Under the pieces are notes generated by a model. It worked only from the letters and a program-made list of their open reading frames with translations, did no database searches and was not told where the DNA came from. Source: Atherinomorus stipes (Eukaryota > Chordata > Actinopteri > Atheriniformes > Atherinidae). From it: a stretch of DNA of 64,000 bases. Below, one piece after another: positions 23,240 through 36,272 of this stretch (position 1 is the stretch's first letter; each line of letters begins with the position of its first letter). Position numbers and translations under genes: made by a program. The stretch is from the NCBI GenBank assembly GCA_023101725.1, contig JALJCO010009025.1:248001-312000 (forward strand), written 5' to 3'.

Positions 23240-25509
23240 GATTTAATGTGTTTGGATACATAGCCTGTGGTTTGTTGTATTCACAGACTGTATTTTGTGG
23301 CTTTTTTTCTAAAATCAAACAGGTTTCTGACATTTAAACCACAGTGAAGTGGATGTTCAGTCTTCAGAAGGCCTATGAGAGGTTTTAGGCCTTGACAGAC
23401 CTTAGGACTAAGGACACTGCAGGAAAGCATGGTGGTCAAAGAAACCTAAGATGTGCATATGACTAAAGTTTAAGTGCACAGATTGGACTCAGGTTTAGGT
23501 TTGGGCAAGTATAAGAGTCAGGTTATGCATCTAACTTTGATGGTCAATGTTTCCTTGATAGGTTAGGGAATGCATCAAATCAATGAGGGGCCCCCACAGA
23601 GATGGAACTAGAAATTTGTGAGCATGTGTGCGTGCGAACATTGTGTGTGATGGGGGCACAGCTGGGTCTGAGGCAATGTGTGGGGGCGGAGGCTCACTGT
23701 TTGCAGCGTGTCGGAGAGACACAAAGGGAATTGGAGCAGCAGAAAACAGTTTAAATGCTGTTGCACTTCACAGCCTTTTGCTTATAAATCTGTTCTGTCA
23801 CTCACACAGCACATGTGCACATGTACACAACACTGAAAGACAGGCCTAGTGACCTGGTGAGTAGGTCTTTGCCCTGTTGCCTAGCAACCAGGCTGAGCCC
23901 TACCGTCGAGGCTACACACACACTGCCTGTTTTATCTGACTGACAGCATGAACAGCAAATCGGAGCTGATCCAAAAAAGATTCCTGCCATGAAACGCCAC
24001 CATAACAGCAGGCCAACAGTTTCACTTCAACAGTAAAACTGCTGGGAAATTCCTCCATCTTGGATGATTACCAGTTTATACACCACAGATGGAGTTGTTC
24101 GTAATCACCATTCAAGCCTCAACATGCCTGCACAAACAGCGATATGACTGCCGCTACATGGCTCTCCAAAGCTGTATTCATGTCATCACATGTCACCGGA
24201 GAAGCCCTTTCAGAGTGCTCACGGCACATTCAGTGGTAAAATAGCTGTGAAGTCACAAATTTCTTGCTTAATTCTTGCTTAATTCTATTCCACAGAAGTG
24301 TTAACACTGAGAAAAATGGCTGCAAAGCCTCAAAACTCAAATCCATTTAATCACTAAACAGGTAGAATTAGCAGAATTAAAAGGAGCTACAATATATTTA
24401 TATCTGTTTACTTCCTAACAAAATGCAGATAAAACACACTAAAAAAGTGTTTAATTTGAAATCTTGGTCTGCCCAATTGGCAAATACAACTCCAGTATTC
24501 ACCCTTTTATAGTTCTGTTTTGGGTCTCTCCACAAACTCTCAAGGGAAATACTGTATAAACCTCTCTAACTACTAAAGCCCTTTTTACTCTGCTCAAAAA
24601 TACTATACACCAGTTAGCACCTGGCTTAGTGCCAGGGAAACGTGGTTTATTGCCATTTAGTCTCATGTCAAATGACTACAGTAGTCACAGGTATTTATAG
24701 GCTCTGGCTTGGCATGGCTGCGATGAAAATATAAAATCTGACTATAACCACCCAGTTTTACTGAAGATGTGTTTTTGGTGTAACAAGAGCAGAAATAGCT
24801 CATACTTCCTCTCAAGAAACATACGTTTCCCAAAACTAATATTTCACATGGAGGCTTTGAAACTAACGAAAAGGAGAGACTGATACATTTCACCAACATG
24901 CTAGGTAGCTCGCAACTCATTGTGTTGCCTCACAATGTCAAGCTGCCATTTGTGGTCCAGTAAAAAAAGAAAAACATAAAATAAATAATAAACAAATAAA
25001 AAATGAAATAGTCTAATAATCTTTGGCATGATCCAGCACAAACTCCAGAAGTGTAATTCTATCCCTTCAAGTTCTCATAATTAGAGACTTGCCCCTTGGG
25101 AATTGGGGGTAGTTATTAGAATGGGGTTAAGATGTTGCACCAATGATGCACATGCTACTGCTGGTATTGGGAAAGGATTTACTTAGCTTATTTTAGTGGA
25201 TGTACTTACATTTAAAAACAACCTACCAGTTGGCCTCTTATTGCATCTACCGAGCTACAACTGGGAACCGCTAACAGGTTCTCATCACAATAGTAGAAAA
25301 TTCTCATAATAGACCATTGAAGAAGCATCTCCGGTTTAATATTCTGTATTTTGATCTTGTGATGTGTTGTGATCCTACACACACACTGAGTTTATTGCCA
25401 AATCAAAAATAAAAAAAAACTGAAATTTCTCAAAGCAGGATCAGCCAGCCATCAGTCAAAGCTTGTGGGCTGAACAATAGAACCATAAAAATAATGTTGC
25501 TATAACTGA
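23240..25509. other. Intronic sequence with one diverged GGTTAG-type repeat
   Basis: At 23470-23640 a diverged copy of the GTGGGGACC/TTAGGTTTAGG repeat is visible. The rest is ordinary intron with short A tracts (for example near 24965-25005). Confidence 0.6.
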
Positions 25510-25517
25510 TGAATTCC

Positions 25518-25907
25518 TAGGGCTGGGTACTATTAAAAACCTGACTATTCAATTCGATTTCGATTCTTTAGGTTGTGATTTGATATCGATTCAATACTGA
25601 TTTAATTGCTTTGATATCAATTTAGTTAGGAGAAACTCTGTTGTAGACTTTTAAATATTCATTTTCATGCCCATATGAACGTATGTAGTATCTCACCTCA
25701 TATTTTTGGGCTAGAAAACATCTGAAAATAAATTGCCATTTTGGTGTTGTATGATGTAACATGGCATTCATCCATACGATGTAAATAACATGTACAGCCC
25801 CCCACATTGCTCAGGAGGTGAATCAATTCAGAGGACTTGCCGATTTGATGAATTGCACGGGGAAGTACTGTGACGCATCAATTAATCGATATCTTTACCC
25901 ACCCCAA
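25518..25907. mobile_element. hAT-type MITE
   Basis: Flanks TGAATTCC (25510-25517) and TGAATTTC (25908-25915), 7 of 8 matching. The ends TAGGGCTGGGTACTATT and, in reverse complement, TTGGGGTGGGTAAAGAT are inverted. ATATCGATT motifs lie near both ends, as in the other TAGGGCTG elements here. Confidence 0.78.
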
Positions 25908-25915
25908 TGAATTTC

Positions 25916-26951
25916 CATCCTTTTTTACTGTAAAGGTCCAAACATACCTCTGGGTACTGTTTTTCTCAACATCTAAAATGCTATATACTGTATTAGCATG
26001 TTGCTGTGACTAGGGTAGAATCAGAAATATGTGGAAGAATCTGCACAATCCTTTTGATTTTTTTGTTGCCATTTTGTATCCCTATGTTTGCTTTGCTGTG
26101 GAAAAAGACAGAATATCAATAGATGTTATATGTGCACATGTAGTTCTCTCCTACTCTGGACCTTCATCCTCTGATATAAAAACAGTTGCTGTTGTCCTCA
26201 ACCAAGTTTAAGCCAGTAAACATTTTACCAATGTGTAGCTTCATCTTCGAGTGCTCTGCTTTGGGTTTTTGGAGGACTGCATGTTTGTTCATCTGTGGTG
26301 AGAAAAAGTCCATCTGCAGGAACAGAGCACCGCAGACAGATGGTTCTATAAAAGTGTAAGTTGCAATGCTGCAATGAAAAGATTATTTTGCTGTGCTGGC
26401 TTAAGCTCATACACAAAGAGCTCAATCTGGATCTGTGTCTACCTATGCAGACATATCAGAGCCGCATCAGATTTGCTCACAATTCCTTCTCTGTAACTTA
26501 CAAAAGTAAGAACAAGGCTCGAGAAGATTAAATAATTCTGTTTTAACAGCATGTGGGCGGGAAGAAACTGGATTCTACACAACATGTGCCCAAAGCCATT
26601 TCCTCACCTGTCCACCAGAGGTTTTCATTATAAGTCTGGACCATTTGGTTCTGATTTTTTCCACAGTTGCTGTTCACTCAAGCACATCACAGTGGGAAGC
26701 TGTCTGCCAGAGATGCACTCTCCCAGCTGGTAATGCAAGGGAGGAGGTGGAGGAATATGCCTGTCTAGAGAGTCCAGGAGGCGGCACGCGATGCAGAAAT
26801 TAGGCTGTTGAAACCACTGTGTTCTCTTTGCCACACCTTGTGAACAGCACACGGCTTCTTATTGTGTTTAGTACTGTATGGATCTGTGCAAATCAATAAC
26901 AGCAAGTAATGAGTGGAAAGCAGCACAAAAGTCAGCAGAAAGGAGCAATTT
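25916..26951. other. Intronic sequence, nothing recognised
   Basis: Balanced composition. Several short frames occur on both strands without domains or splice context. Confidence 0.6.
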
Positions 26952-27660
26952 AGGGTGCATTTACACCAGATAGTATGCTAGACTCGGTCTGATTGGGGAC
27001 TTGGCTCAGTTGGTGGATGGGGGTGATCTCCCGGACTGAGATCACTTTTACCCTGCACTTCAGACAAATGAGCCAGAGTCTCGTCGCCTGAGCTGCAACT
27101 TCTTCCAAGCATGTCATGTATTTTTCCATAATGCTGATGTAGTGGGGGGGTTTGGTTTGTTTGTTTGTTTTTACTTTAGTGAGGCACTGGTCTGCTGTGC
27201 GGGCATATCCCAGAACCTCTATTTCACAACTAATTACTTTAAAAACTGCATTATTTCTGAGAGTACCTAGTAGGAACTGGGATGTTTTCTTCTGAGCATG
27301 TATCAATTAAAACTTTGATGTCGTTTTCACTCCACGTTAGATAATGAGCCATTTCTAAAGAAGTCCTACACGCAGCTTTGTTTTGGTAACATTTACCAAT
27401 GTTGTCCAATGTTTATAATGTAAACCATAATATTAACCCACAATGCCATGCTGAACCAAATGCAGTGTGGCAGTTTTAGTCCACTTCCTGCATTTGGTCT
27501 GCTTCAATCGTACCGAGCCCTGCGTTTGTGGACAGACCGTGTCTGCTTGTTTGGTCTGAATCAGAGTCCGTTTGCGCATTCACAATACCCCAAACAAACC
27601 GGACGTTCCGAGCAAACGGACCCTGATTCGAATCAAAAAGGCTGCAGTGAATGTGCCCTT
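26952..27660. mobile_element. Possible MITE with AGGGTGCATT ends
   Basis: Left AGGGTGCATTTACACC and right, in reverse complement, AAGGGCACATTCACTGC are weak inverted ends. Internally, TCAGAGTCCGTTTGCGC and the reverse-oriented GCAAACGGACCCTGATTC form another inverted repeat (27560-27635). No target duplication can be seen. Confidence 0.4.
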
Positions 27661-29538
27661 ATACCGCCATGAAATGTGCCTGCAGTGCTTTCAGCCCCAG
27701 CAGATGGGCACTTATCTTAATGAAGTCGTATAATAAAAAAAAAAAACAAAAAAAAAACACTCATGCATAGCCCTCATATATGAAACTACACATCAGTCAA
27801 ATGATAACTGGCTAAAAGTTCTAGCCAGGAGCAACCAGCAACACAGGTATACATCTACTGCATGGAGCATAAATATTATTTGTTTCCATTGCAAAACAAG
27901 TTTCTGACCACTTAATTCTGCGTTTTGCACAGCAAATCAAAAACCAAATCAACATCACAGCCAAGACCAGACCACAGCTGGGATTGTTCCACACATTGCT
28001 AATTTTTACCCCAAAGTGGCAGCAACATGCTGAAATGATGTGCATATGTAGGAGGTGAGATAAGCAGTACACAAAGTTACTTTCACCAGCACACACAGGC
28101 AGCCATAGATGAGGAACATTTTAAGGCACATTCTCGATGATGATCTGAAGCTTTTACTCAGCACCAGAGTGGAAAATTAAGCAGCAGGTCTGGATTAAAT
28201 GTTGTAGACATTCACGTTTTCACTGCTCTTGAACATCTCTCGAACATTCCAGTACATCTGTTAAAAACATGGAGACACATGGTTTCCTTTACTGCATGGA
28301 CGAATTGAGACCCTGCAGACACCTATGCAGTCCTATTTATGTGGAAAACTGCAGTGCCCCCCTCCCGCTGCTTTTTAAATGAAGACTGATGCAGTTGCTG
28401 GTTTCAGTCTCTGGGGTTACAAATTCGGGCCGCACGCAATCAGCTGCTGAGGAACCAGGTGACCCCTCCTGCATGTTTGAGGATAACAAATGCATTTCAC
28501 ACAGAGCTGTGGTTGAGCTGACACAGAATTCTAGATCTGCCTCATTGCCGCTTCCTGTCATATCTTGATTCACAGTCCATGTCGACATCTTTTACAGACC
28601 ATTTTCAAAACACCAAGTCGGCTTCAAAATAAAGTTGGATGGTAAAAACATTATTAACGTTCCTCGTTCAAAACCAGTCACGTGTCTCAACCCACGTAAG
28701 AAAATACTTTCCAAGTAAGAAAATCTTGTACTAGGGTCACCACAATGTCATATCTTAAGTAGTAATGGGTAGGGAAATGGAGGACTTCAGCTGCTGCACA
28801 AGTTACCACCACAAAAAGCGCTTGAGCTACAGTTCAGTCGCCGCAGACTCATATGGAAAACTTCTACATCTTTTATATCCACACAATCTATAAACATGTA
28901 TATAGTGAACAATACAATACCACAACACTTAGTCATCTGAAAGATGGTATACAAGTCCTACTAAATATAAAACCATGTGGAGCTTCTTATAAAATGTTCA
29001 CTGTATCTTTACAAAGAGTTGCAGTAATTTTAATGCTTTTTTTTTTTTTTTTTTTTTCTTTTGAGTTCTTCATACTGGACTTTATTTTTATATTTTTTTT
29101 AAATCAAAATATCAAGACTTTGCATCACAGGTGAATAACTGATGCCGACTTATATCAATAAACCCCACAACACTTGATCAAATTCTAAAAATAAAGGAAC
29201 ATTTTGTGCACTCCAGTCCTTTTCCCCCTAAAACGGAAATCTACATCTGGCCACTTTGAACCAGCTGACATGAGTTTAAAGCTGTTGATGCCAGGGTATG
29301 TGTTTGGGTCAAATACATAGAAAAGGTCTAGGTACTCTCTAATTACTTGGGTCAAACCTGGTTATGCTCAGATCCATCTCAGATCAGCGCTGGAATGTGT
29401 TAATCAGTGTTTATTTTTTCCATGTCATAGTCAACAAGTCACTGATTTATATAACAGCAATCAATATCTTAGTTTAGCCTGTCATCCAATCAATACCAAA
29501 GACAATATATCAACCACTTAAAAGTCAGATTAAAGTTC
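27661..29538. other. Intronic sequence, nothing recognised
   Basis: Includes an A-rich stretch at 27735-27760 and a 21-bp T run at 29038-29058. No genes or element ends identified. Confidence 0.6.
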
Positions 29539-29542
29539 TTAA

Positions 29543-29638
29543 AGGGACTAGAGGCAGGATTAAGAAATGAGACTCGCAAGTGAAGTAAAAAACTGGACAT
29601 GCATGTTTTTTCTTTCACAATTCCTGCCTCTAGTCACT
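29543..29638. mobile_element. 96-bp TTAA-family micro-element
   Basis: TTAA at 29539-29542 and 29639-29642. The ends AGGGACTAGAGGCAGGA and, in reverse complement, AGTGACTAGAGGCAGGAATT are inverted repeats. It has the two ends of the AGGGACTTGAGGC family joined with nearly all of the interior missing. Confidence 0.85.
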
Positions 29639-29642
29639 TTAA

Positions 29643-30973
29643 ACAAACGAAAAACAACATTTTTAGCTGTGATTTTTAGCTGTAAAGTAAACAGATTTAA
29701 TCATTTTCTTTTAACTCTTCATGCAGTTGATTGTCTTTTAGTGACTTGCAACAATCCAAGTTAAATTTTCAAATTTCCTCAAGATTTACACATTTTTTTT
29801 TTTTTTTTTTTAAAATGGTAGTTTTCACACAGATAAAACAAAAAACACATTAGACTCTGCAGTGATCTCAGAGAGGCGAGGTTTGATGGCCTGAATTTTG
29901 CATGTAGAAAACTGTAGTAATTAAACGTGACTACTTTCTGGGTGGGACTGCACAGCCATTTTGCATGTGCTGTGAGGAAATGCTAAAATGAAAAGCTTGT
30001 ACAAGCTCAGATAAGACTTGTCGTATACACCAGCAAACCCATCTTTTGTGTGGGCTCAGATCAATTATCAACATTTATTTAGTATCTCAACCTTTGGGAG
30101 TTATTCCAAATATGATTAATTCTGCACCATCTGGCTGCTTGACGACAAATTTTAAAGCTAAATCAACTTTGATATCAACAAACTAATTCAGATACAGACA
30201 CATTCAATGAGCCTACTTTAGCAGGCTGGACATGTCATTACACACACACAAAGCTCATATCTGATATTTTAATTTCATCTTAGGCATTTTTTGCAAAAAA
30301 CAATGTTGGTAGACAGGCAAATACAAATGTCTATGATAACCCCATTTATAACACATGACAAGAACCTGGGTTTTATAGTCCTTAGTTCCCCATAGTGGTT
30401 CCTCATGCGTGTCTCATCATGGAGCATCTCACATCAGGTAATAACAAGATCTGCAGGCGACAGTAGGTAGAGGGACCAAACTGCAATCACGATACGTCGC
30501 CATACATCCAATCCACGCTGGAAGTCCCAATCGGAAGTTTGTTCTTCATGTGACTTACTAAAATCTAACCCTAACCCTGACCCTTCCCCTAACCCTAACC
30601 ACCTGACTACATCATACCCATCTGTTTGCAAGCCGCAGATAGATACTCTGAGTGGTGTTTAACTAAATTCCATTTGAGACTTCTTGTATTGATTGGATAT
30701 ATGGCGGTGCCCTTGTAAGTCATTGTAACTGCAATTAGGTACTTTTGACAGTAGGGGCCTAGTTGACCTGGAAACACCACAGGGTGGAGGTTTTTTTTTT
30801 CACCCCAATGGTTCGCTTCAGCTCCGGCAACTATTTCCTCTTTTAAAGAAACAATAGCTGCGAACATGCATTCATTCATTCATTTGGCAACAAAACCCAA
30901 ACATCCAGAGGCACGTAACCATACTGACCAATCACCAGGGAGTACTTCTGCATCTCTGTGTTTGCCGGGATGC
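29643..30973. other. Intronic sequence with a CCCTAA-type repeat
   Basis: At 30430-30620 a repeat has CTAACCCTAACCCTGACCC in its middle, in the opposite orientation to the other GGTTAG pieces. A T run lies at 29791-29810. The rest is unremarkable. Confidence 0.6.
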
Positions 30974-30981
30974 ACGTCGGA

Positions 30982-31510
30982 TAGGGATGCATGATGTAAT
31001 CAGCCCCCTATCGGTATCGACCTATATCACCCTTAAAACTGAGTATCAGACATCGGCCACCCCACCGATATCTAACCAATATTTAACCAATCAGGCCGCT
31101 GTTTCTAAAATCTAAAAAATACAAAACCTTCTTCTTCTTCAAAAACTTTTTCACAGACTTTCAAACTTGTAAAGACAGTTTCTTTTTAGGATGTTCTGAA
31201 CAGAGTTTATACACAGTCATTTGTGTAAATAACCAAATATCCCCTGTTTTGGGGTGTTGTTTTGTTTCCCTCAGGGAGAAGAAAATCCAGGTCGTTCTAG
31301 GATATATTGCACATATGCTGTTAGTTTTGTTTGAACAACTGTCATTAAGTTTGACTTGTTATACATAAAACAAGTTGAGGCATTTTTCTAATTTTGCACA
31401 AGGAATGAATATTACATAATTGATTTTTCAGCTTTAATATCGATATCGGTTATCGGCCACATTAGTTTTAAAATATCGGCATATCGGATATCCAAAATCA
31501 TGCATCCCTA
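30982..31510. mobile_element. hAT-type MITE
   Basis: ACGTCGGA (30974-30981) and ACGTCGGG (31511-31518) flank the element, 7 of 8 matching. It has a 14-bp perfect inverted end TAGGGATGCATGAT. Several TATCGGC units lie near both ends. It is the more complete relative of 22721-23231. Confidence 0.88.
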
Positions 31511-31518
31511 ACGTCGGG

Positions 31519-31932
31519 TCTGAAGAGGTGCACGTTAGGTCTCCGCAGTCCTACGCAGAGCCTACGGCGGTTACACAGACACAGTCAACACGCGAGTATA
31601 AACCCAGCTTTATTTGGGTCTTGCTACCAGGGTCCATCTAGAGCAACCAGAAAACTGAGCCAAATTAATGCATTTAGATTCCTCTGCAGAACGCCTGCAG
31701 TTTTAAACATTTAAAAAATGTTTTTAACCCTAGTCACAAAGAAAATCATAGAAAGATAAAGTGTGAGTTTAATTTAAAAGACAAAAATGGAGGCCATCTA
31801 CCAGTAATACAGTCTTTAGTCTTCAATTAACCAACTCATAATTTAGAAAATAGAAATGAATTATCTTTTGGAGTGTGTTGGCAGATTATAACCAAACCGG
31901 TGATGGCTAAATTATGAACCGAGATGTGTATT
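31519..31932. other. Intronic sequence, nothing recognised
   Basis: No repeat ends or coding pattern seen. Confidence 0.55.
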
Positions 31933-32997
31933 CAGGCTTTACACGATCAGGATTTTTGGGGCAGAACACCGATCACCAATCCGATCATGTGAGGAAGCAA
32001 ATGTATCTATTTAAATAGCTCATTTACCTGTATTTATACAGTTTACTGAGTGTCATGAAAAGGATTTTTGTTAACATTTTTTGTCCTGAACTGACTGAGA
32101 TGAAAAGGTTAAACATCAATAACCCTCTAATGGGCATTCAGGTTTAATCAGGACAAACCAAAATAATTTGAGCCAGTGGCACAAATAACGGGCACAATTT
32201 AAATAGTCATAATTGAAATTATTTACCGTCATCGTGCAAATGAAGGCAGTAATGCTCCTTCAAAAGTTGGGGCTCACATCTGATGACGTCATATCAGTGG
32301 TCAAATTAATCGAGTGACTGTTTTCTCAGAAGAACCTCGACGTGAGAATGAACAACACGCTGCAGCTCATGTAGTCCGGTATCACCACAGTAGGCTGGAA
32401 TATATCTGCTGTGGACGCATGCGTCAGCGTCAGGAGCGTTTGTGTACATACTTGCTGCAGCACGTGAGGAGCACGCAGCGGCCGAAACGCTCGACACTGG
32501 AGGTCTCCGCTACAGGACGACTACGGAGCTCTTTGACTGAAAGGACACAGCGCATTTCCTGCATTTCCGCAAACAGTTTACCTTAAACTGTTGCAGCACA
32601 AGTGTTTGTCACCGTGTCTCCATCAAAGACTGTAAATAATAGGTCTCCAGACCGCCAACATGTTTGCAACCAACGTCGCCATCCTTTACGTATGGCGTAT
32701 TCTGGAAAAACTTGTAAAAACTTTACTGTCCAGCACATACTGTAGTGACAGAGCTCACGACAAAAACGACACGAAGACATAAAACACACACTAGTGAGAC
32801 ATGTCTGTTCTGTTTTGTTTGTTTGTTTTCTAAGTTTAATTGGTGTAAATGAGAGTTTTACCGAAGCAGATTCAAAATGACAATGATGTCATTGATCGTA
32901 TCAGTGAATGAGGAGTTACGGGCCGATCAGAAAATTTGAAAAAAAACGTGAAATATCGGCCGATCCGATCAAGTCGATCCGATCGGTGGAAAGTCTA
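31933..32997. mobile_element. hAT-like element with GATCGG-rich ends
   Basis: Left CAGGCTTTACACGATCAGG and right, in reverse complement, TAGACTTTCCACCGATCGG. Repeated GATCCGATC and CCGATCA units lie near both ends. The GC-rich interior at 32330-32580 is non-coding on inspection. No matching 8-bp flanks remain. Confidence 0.6.
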
Positions 32998-34685
32998 ATA
33001 TTTATTTGTTCCTAACAGTCTCTAATGAATCAGGACTGAGCTCTTTTTAATGCACTGATTCATCATTGTTCCTGCCAACGGTACGGATGCCACTTCTTCA
33101 ATACACAGCAGCATTAAAACAGAGCATTGGCCAAAAACAAAACAAACAAACTGATAAGCAAATTAAAAGCAGATTATGCTTGACTGTTTCCAGCATGTGT
33201 TAAGGCCAGAGGGGTGTGACGAGGCCAGATCAGTAAAAATTAGAGAGAAAAATCAGAGTTTCGCTCCAGTCACTTTTTGGTGGAGCTGTTAAGAGCAGAG
33301 ATCGGGGAGTAAAGACACACCTGCAACCAGCTGCAGAACAAACTGAATGAACAAACATAATTTTCAGTTTGGTTTATGTATCATGTTGGGCACAACAGTG
33401 CTGACAGAGTACCCATCCTTACACATGATCACTTAACCAGCATCAATCAAATTATTTGCTCCAGACATGAATCTCTTCACTACCTTTGGAACAGTTGGGA
33501 GAAATGGTCTAGACATTTATGGCTAACTTTGATAATCAAGAGTTTCATGCTGCAATATCATAAATCAAAACAACATATTGTTTTGCATTTTTCACTGAAC
33601 TGATATTATAAACATCCCTGCTACACCTCAGGATACTACAGCTGCTATTTCAAGTGTGCATTAGCCACCAAATCTGTTTGATCCAGATTTGATTTAAAGG
33701 TACAAGAAAACCAGCACAAGCCACATATATATTACATCCCATTTGTTCTATTTTTCTACATTTAGAACAGAAGGGTTTTGACAAAATGTTAAACTGCAGG
33801 TGTGCTGCTTTTGGATGCTCTAATAAAAGAAATACTGAAGCATTGCAAAAATATCAACTATCATCGTGTATCACTATACATTTCACCTGACAAAAATATA
33901 AAAAATATAAACACTATCAATAATTAAACACAGACACACACATCAGTTTAGTGAGTTGTGATTACTGTAAATTGACTTGTCTGACTAAGAGGTATAAACC
34001 TGCCACAAATCTTGTCTGTCAGCTGAAACAATAAGTCTGTCAGCTAAACCCTGAATTGCTGCTAAAGACTTTTAAAATTGAACATGCAGGCCTACTTTGT
34101 CCTCTTAATCAGCGGTTGTTAAATCTACAGGTGAACTTTGTTATTTAACATCTAACAGGAACATTCTTATACATTTTCCCACATATTCCTCCAAAAGTAA
34201 AGACTGGACTAACGTTATTTTCTTTGAGCTTAACCCAGTTTCAGAGTTGGTTGCTCCTTAAAGAGTCTACCTCAGGACCCTGAGACAGATCTAATCAAGG
34301 GTTACATACTGGAAACTGCAGTCTTCATAATCCAGGCCCATACGCTGTTTGTTTCCCTTTGAAGTTCAGCTACACACAAAATGTAAAAGGTTTGCACTTA
34401 CAGCTGTGTTAGATTAGACACATCTGGCAGGATTAGGAGCTTCAGTACAGGGCATATATTGTGAATAATGTCAGACAGTGTGCAAGCAGCTCTTTGCAGA
34501 TGACAGATCACTGGCAATTTTTTGTGACCATCCACATGGTCAATGTATACATGTACAGCAAACCTCTTTCTCTAGATTTACAGTACAGGAACACGTTCAC
34601 CCTTGCAGTAAGTAGAATAATCTAGAAGCAGGTATATTATTCTGGTGTGGTCAAAGCTGCTGGTATTCATCGGGTCACATGCCAT
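32998..34685. other. Intronic sequence, nothing recognised
   Basis: AT-rich intron 2 sequence without recognisable repeats or exons. Confidence 0.6.
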
Positions 34686-34689
34686 TTAA

Positions 34690-35976
34690 CCCTCCTGTTG
34701 TCCTCATTTTCTGTATACACCCTATGTCCTCCGGGTCAAAATGACCCGTCTTCATTAAACCCCCAATATAAGCAGTTTAATTTAATTTTAAACACAAAAG
34801 ATTATATTGCTTGAAGAAACAACTTAACATTCACCACAAATTGTGTGAATACTTGTGTTTTTCCTCGTCATCTGGCAGAAAACTGTATTTTATTGAAGAC
34901 ACCACTACCATTATCAGTTGTATTATTGTTTCCTGTATAGGTGGTAAGTAATATTTGTATAGTATTTCTATAACAGAAATGTGCAAAAAGGAGTTTTTAA
35001 TGCATTTTTCATTCATCCCAATGAGTCAGTTTTTTGTTTGTTTTTTTGTTTGTTTTTTTTTTGCCAGTGAACAATGTAAGAATATGTATAGTACAGTACA
35101 AAAATGTGAACATGTGAACCAAACAACAAACATTTCATTCAACAGCACATGTAGGGCAATATACAAGTGCACAGCCTTTGCAGATAAATTTCTTACACCT
35201 GCAGCACACAGTATGTGTTTTACAGTCCTTCTTTGTTGGGCAAAACTGACACCTCTTCGTCTTGCTTGCCCCAGCTTGGGCAGCGGCTGTGACAGCTGGC
35301 TCCTCAGGTCGGTCAGGAGATGTGGTACTCTGAATAGCTTTCACAACTGCTGCAGAGGCTTCTGTGCGGGGGACATGCTTCCTTCTTTCAATAAGCGGGG
35401 TTACAAGCGCCTTTCCGAGCTGTTCCAGGAACACCCTCCTCTTGTTCGCTTACTAGACATGATCTCTCTCCAAATTTCAAATGTATTGTAGGAGGAAACA
35501 TCAATGATGTTGTGGAAGATGACCAGGGGCCAGCGGGCCGTCATCCTTCTGCAGCTGTAGGTTCCAATCACCTTATCCAGGTTGTCCACACCTCCTTTGT
35601 TGCAGTTGTAGTCAAGGATGATGGTTGGCTTCTTGTCCTCACGATCACTAATGTCAGCATCTGTGTGCAGGGTGCTACTGATTGTTCTGAGACTAAACTA
35701 AAACACTGTCGCATTCTGTGGCGTGAAACTAACTCTGTGACTTTGATTTCAACTGAATTTGACTGACGGGTCATTTTGACCCGAAGGACATCTTTGTACC
35801 TTTTTTTGTACAGCTTACATGAAAGTGTGAATAAAGGCAACAGTTCACTTTTTCTAATGTTTGGGTCAATCTAGAAAAAGTCATGAAATTTCAAGTTGAA
35901 AAAATATTGTTTAGGGGATTTTTTGTAAGTTTTCAACACAGTGACGGGTCATTTTGACCCGAGGACAACAGGAGGG
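34690..35976 (-). mobile_element. piggyBac element, internally deleted
   Basis: TTAA at 34686-34689 and 35977-35980. Perfect 16-bp inverted ends CCCTCCTGTTGTCCTC, beginning CCC as in piggyBac. A near-palindrome CGGGTCAAAATGACCCG lies just inside each end, with an extra copy at 35765-35782. The 1287-bp element retains only the 3' third of a transposase gene on the minus strand. Confidence 0.92.
35135..35660 (-). pseudogene. piggyBac transposase C-terminal fragment
   Basis: Read on the minus strand, the frame from about 35650 gives KKPTIILDYNCNKGGVDNLD, then KVIGTYSCRRMTARWPLVIF and HNIIDVSSYNTFEIW. This is the region around the third catalytic Asp of piggyBac transposases. Near 35430 the reading shifts frame and continues as a Cys-rich tail, KRCQFCPTKKDCKTHTVCCR followed by CKKFICKGC, the C-terminal zinc-binding domain of the family, to a stop at 35135. 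The N-terminal two thirds with the first two Asp residues are missing. It is related to PGBD-type proteins but is a transposon relic in an intron, not a host PGBD gene. Confidence 0.88.
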
Positions 35977-36272
35977 TTAAAGAATTAAAAGGAGCATACT
36001 ACTCTTAAAAGGCACATACAGAGAATTTCTTGTTTCACTCTAATCGTCTCTAATCGCTAACCACTGGAGCCAGATCAGTAATAAACTAATGTACACCTGC
36101 TCCACCCAAATGCCTTTTAAAGGTTAAAGAACTGACTGAAAGAGATAGTATTAGTCAGGTGTACCTGCAATTCTAACATTACTCTTCAGGAAACATTTTA
36201 CAGTAGTAGCTGGAAGCCCAAGTCACTTCAAACGCATCTGCTTTATGAAACACCAAGGAGCACAACCAACCC

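Noticed and set aside
35135..35434. Possible host PGBD gene
   Set aside because: It lies between perfect piggyBac ends with TTAA duplications, is frameshifted from the upstream part and lacks two catalytic Asp residues.
34955..35491. 178-codon plus-strand frame
   Set aside because: It is antisense to the piggyBac transposase fragment and lies in its shadow.
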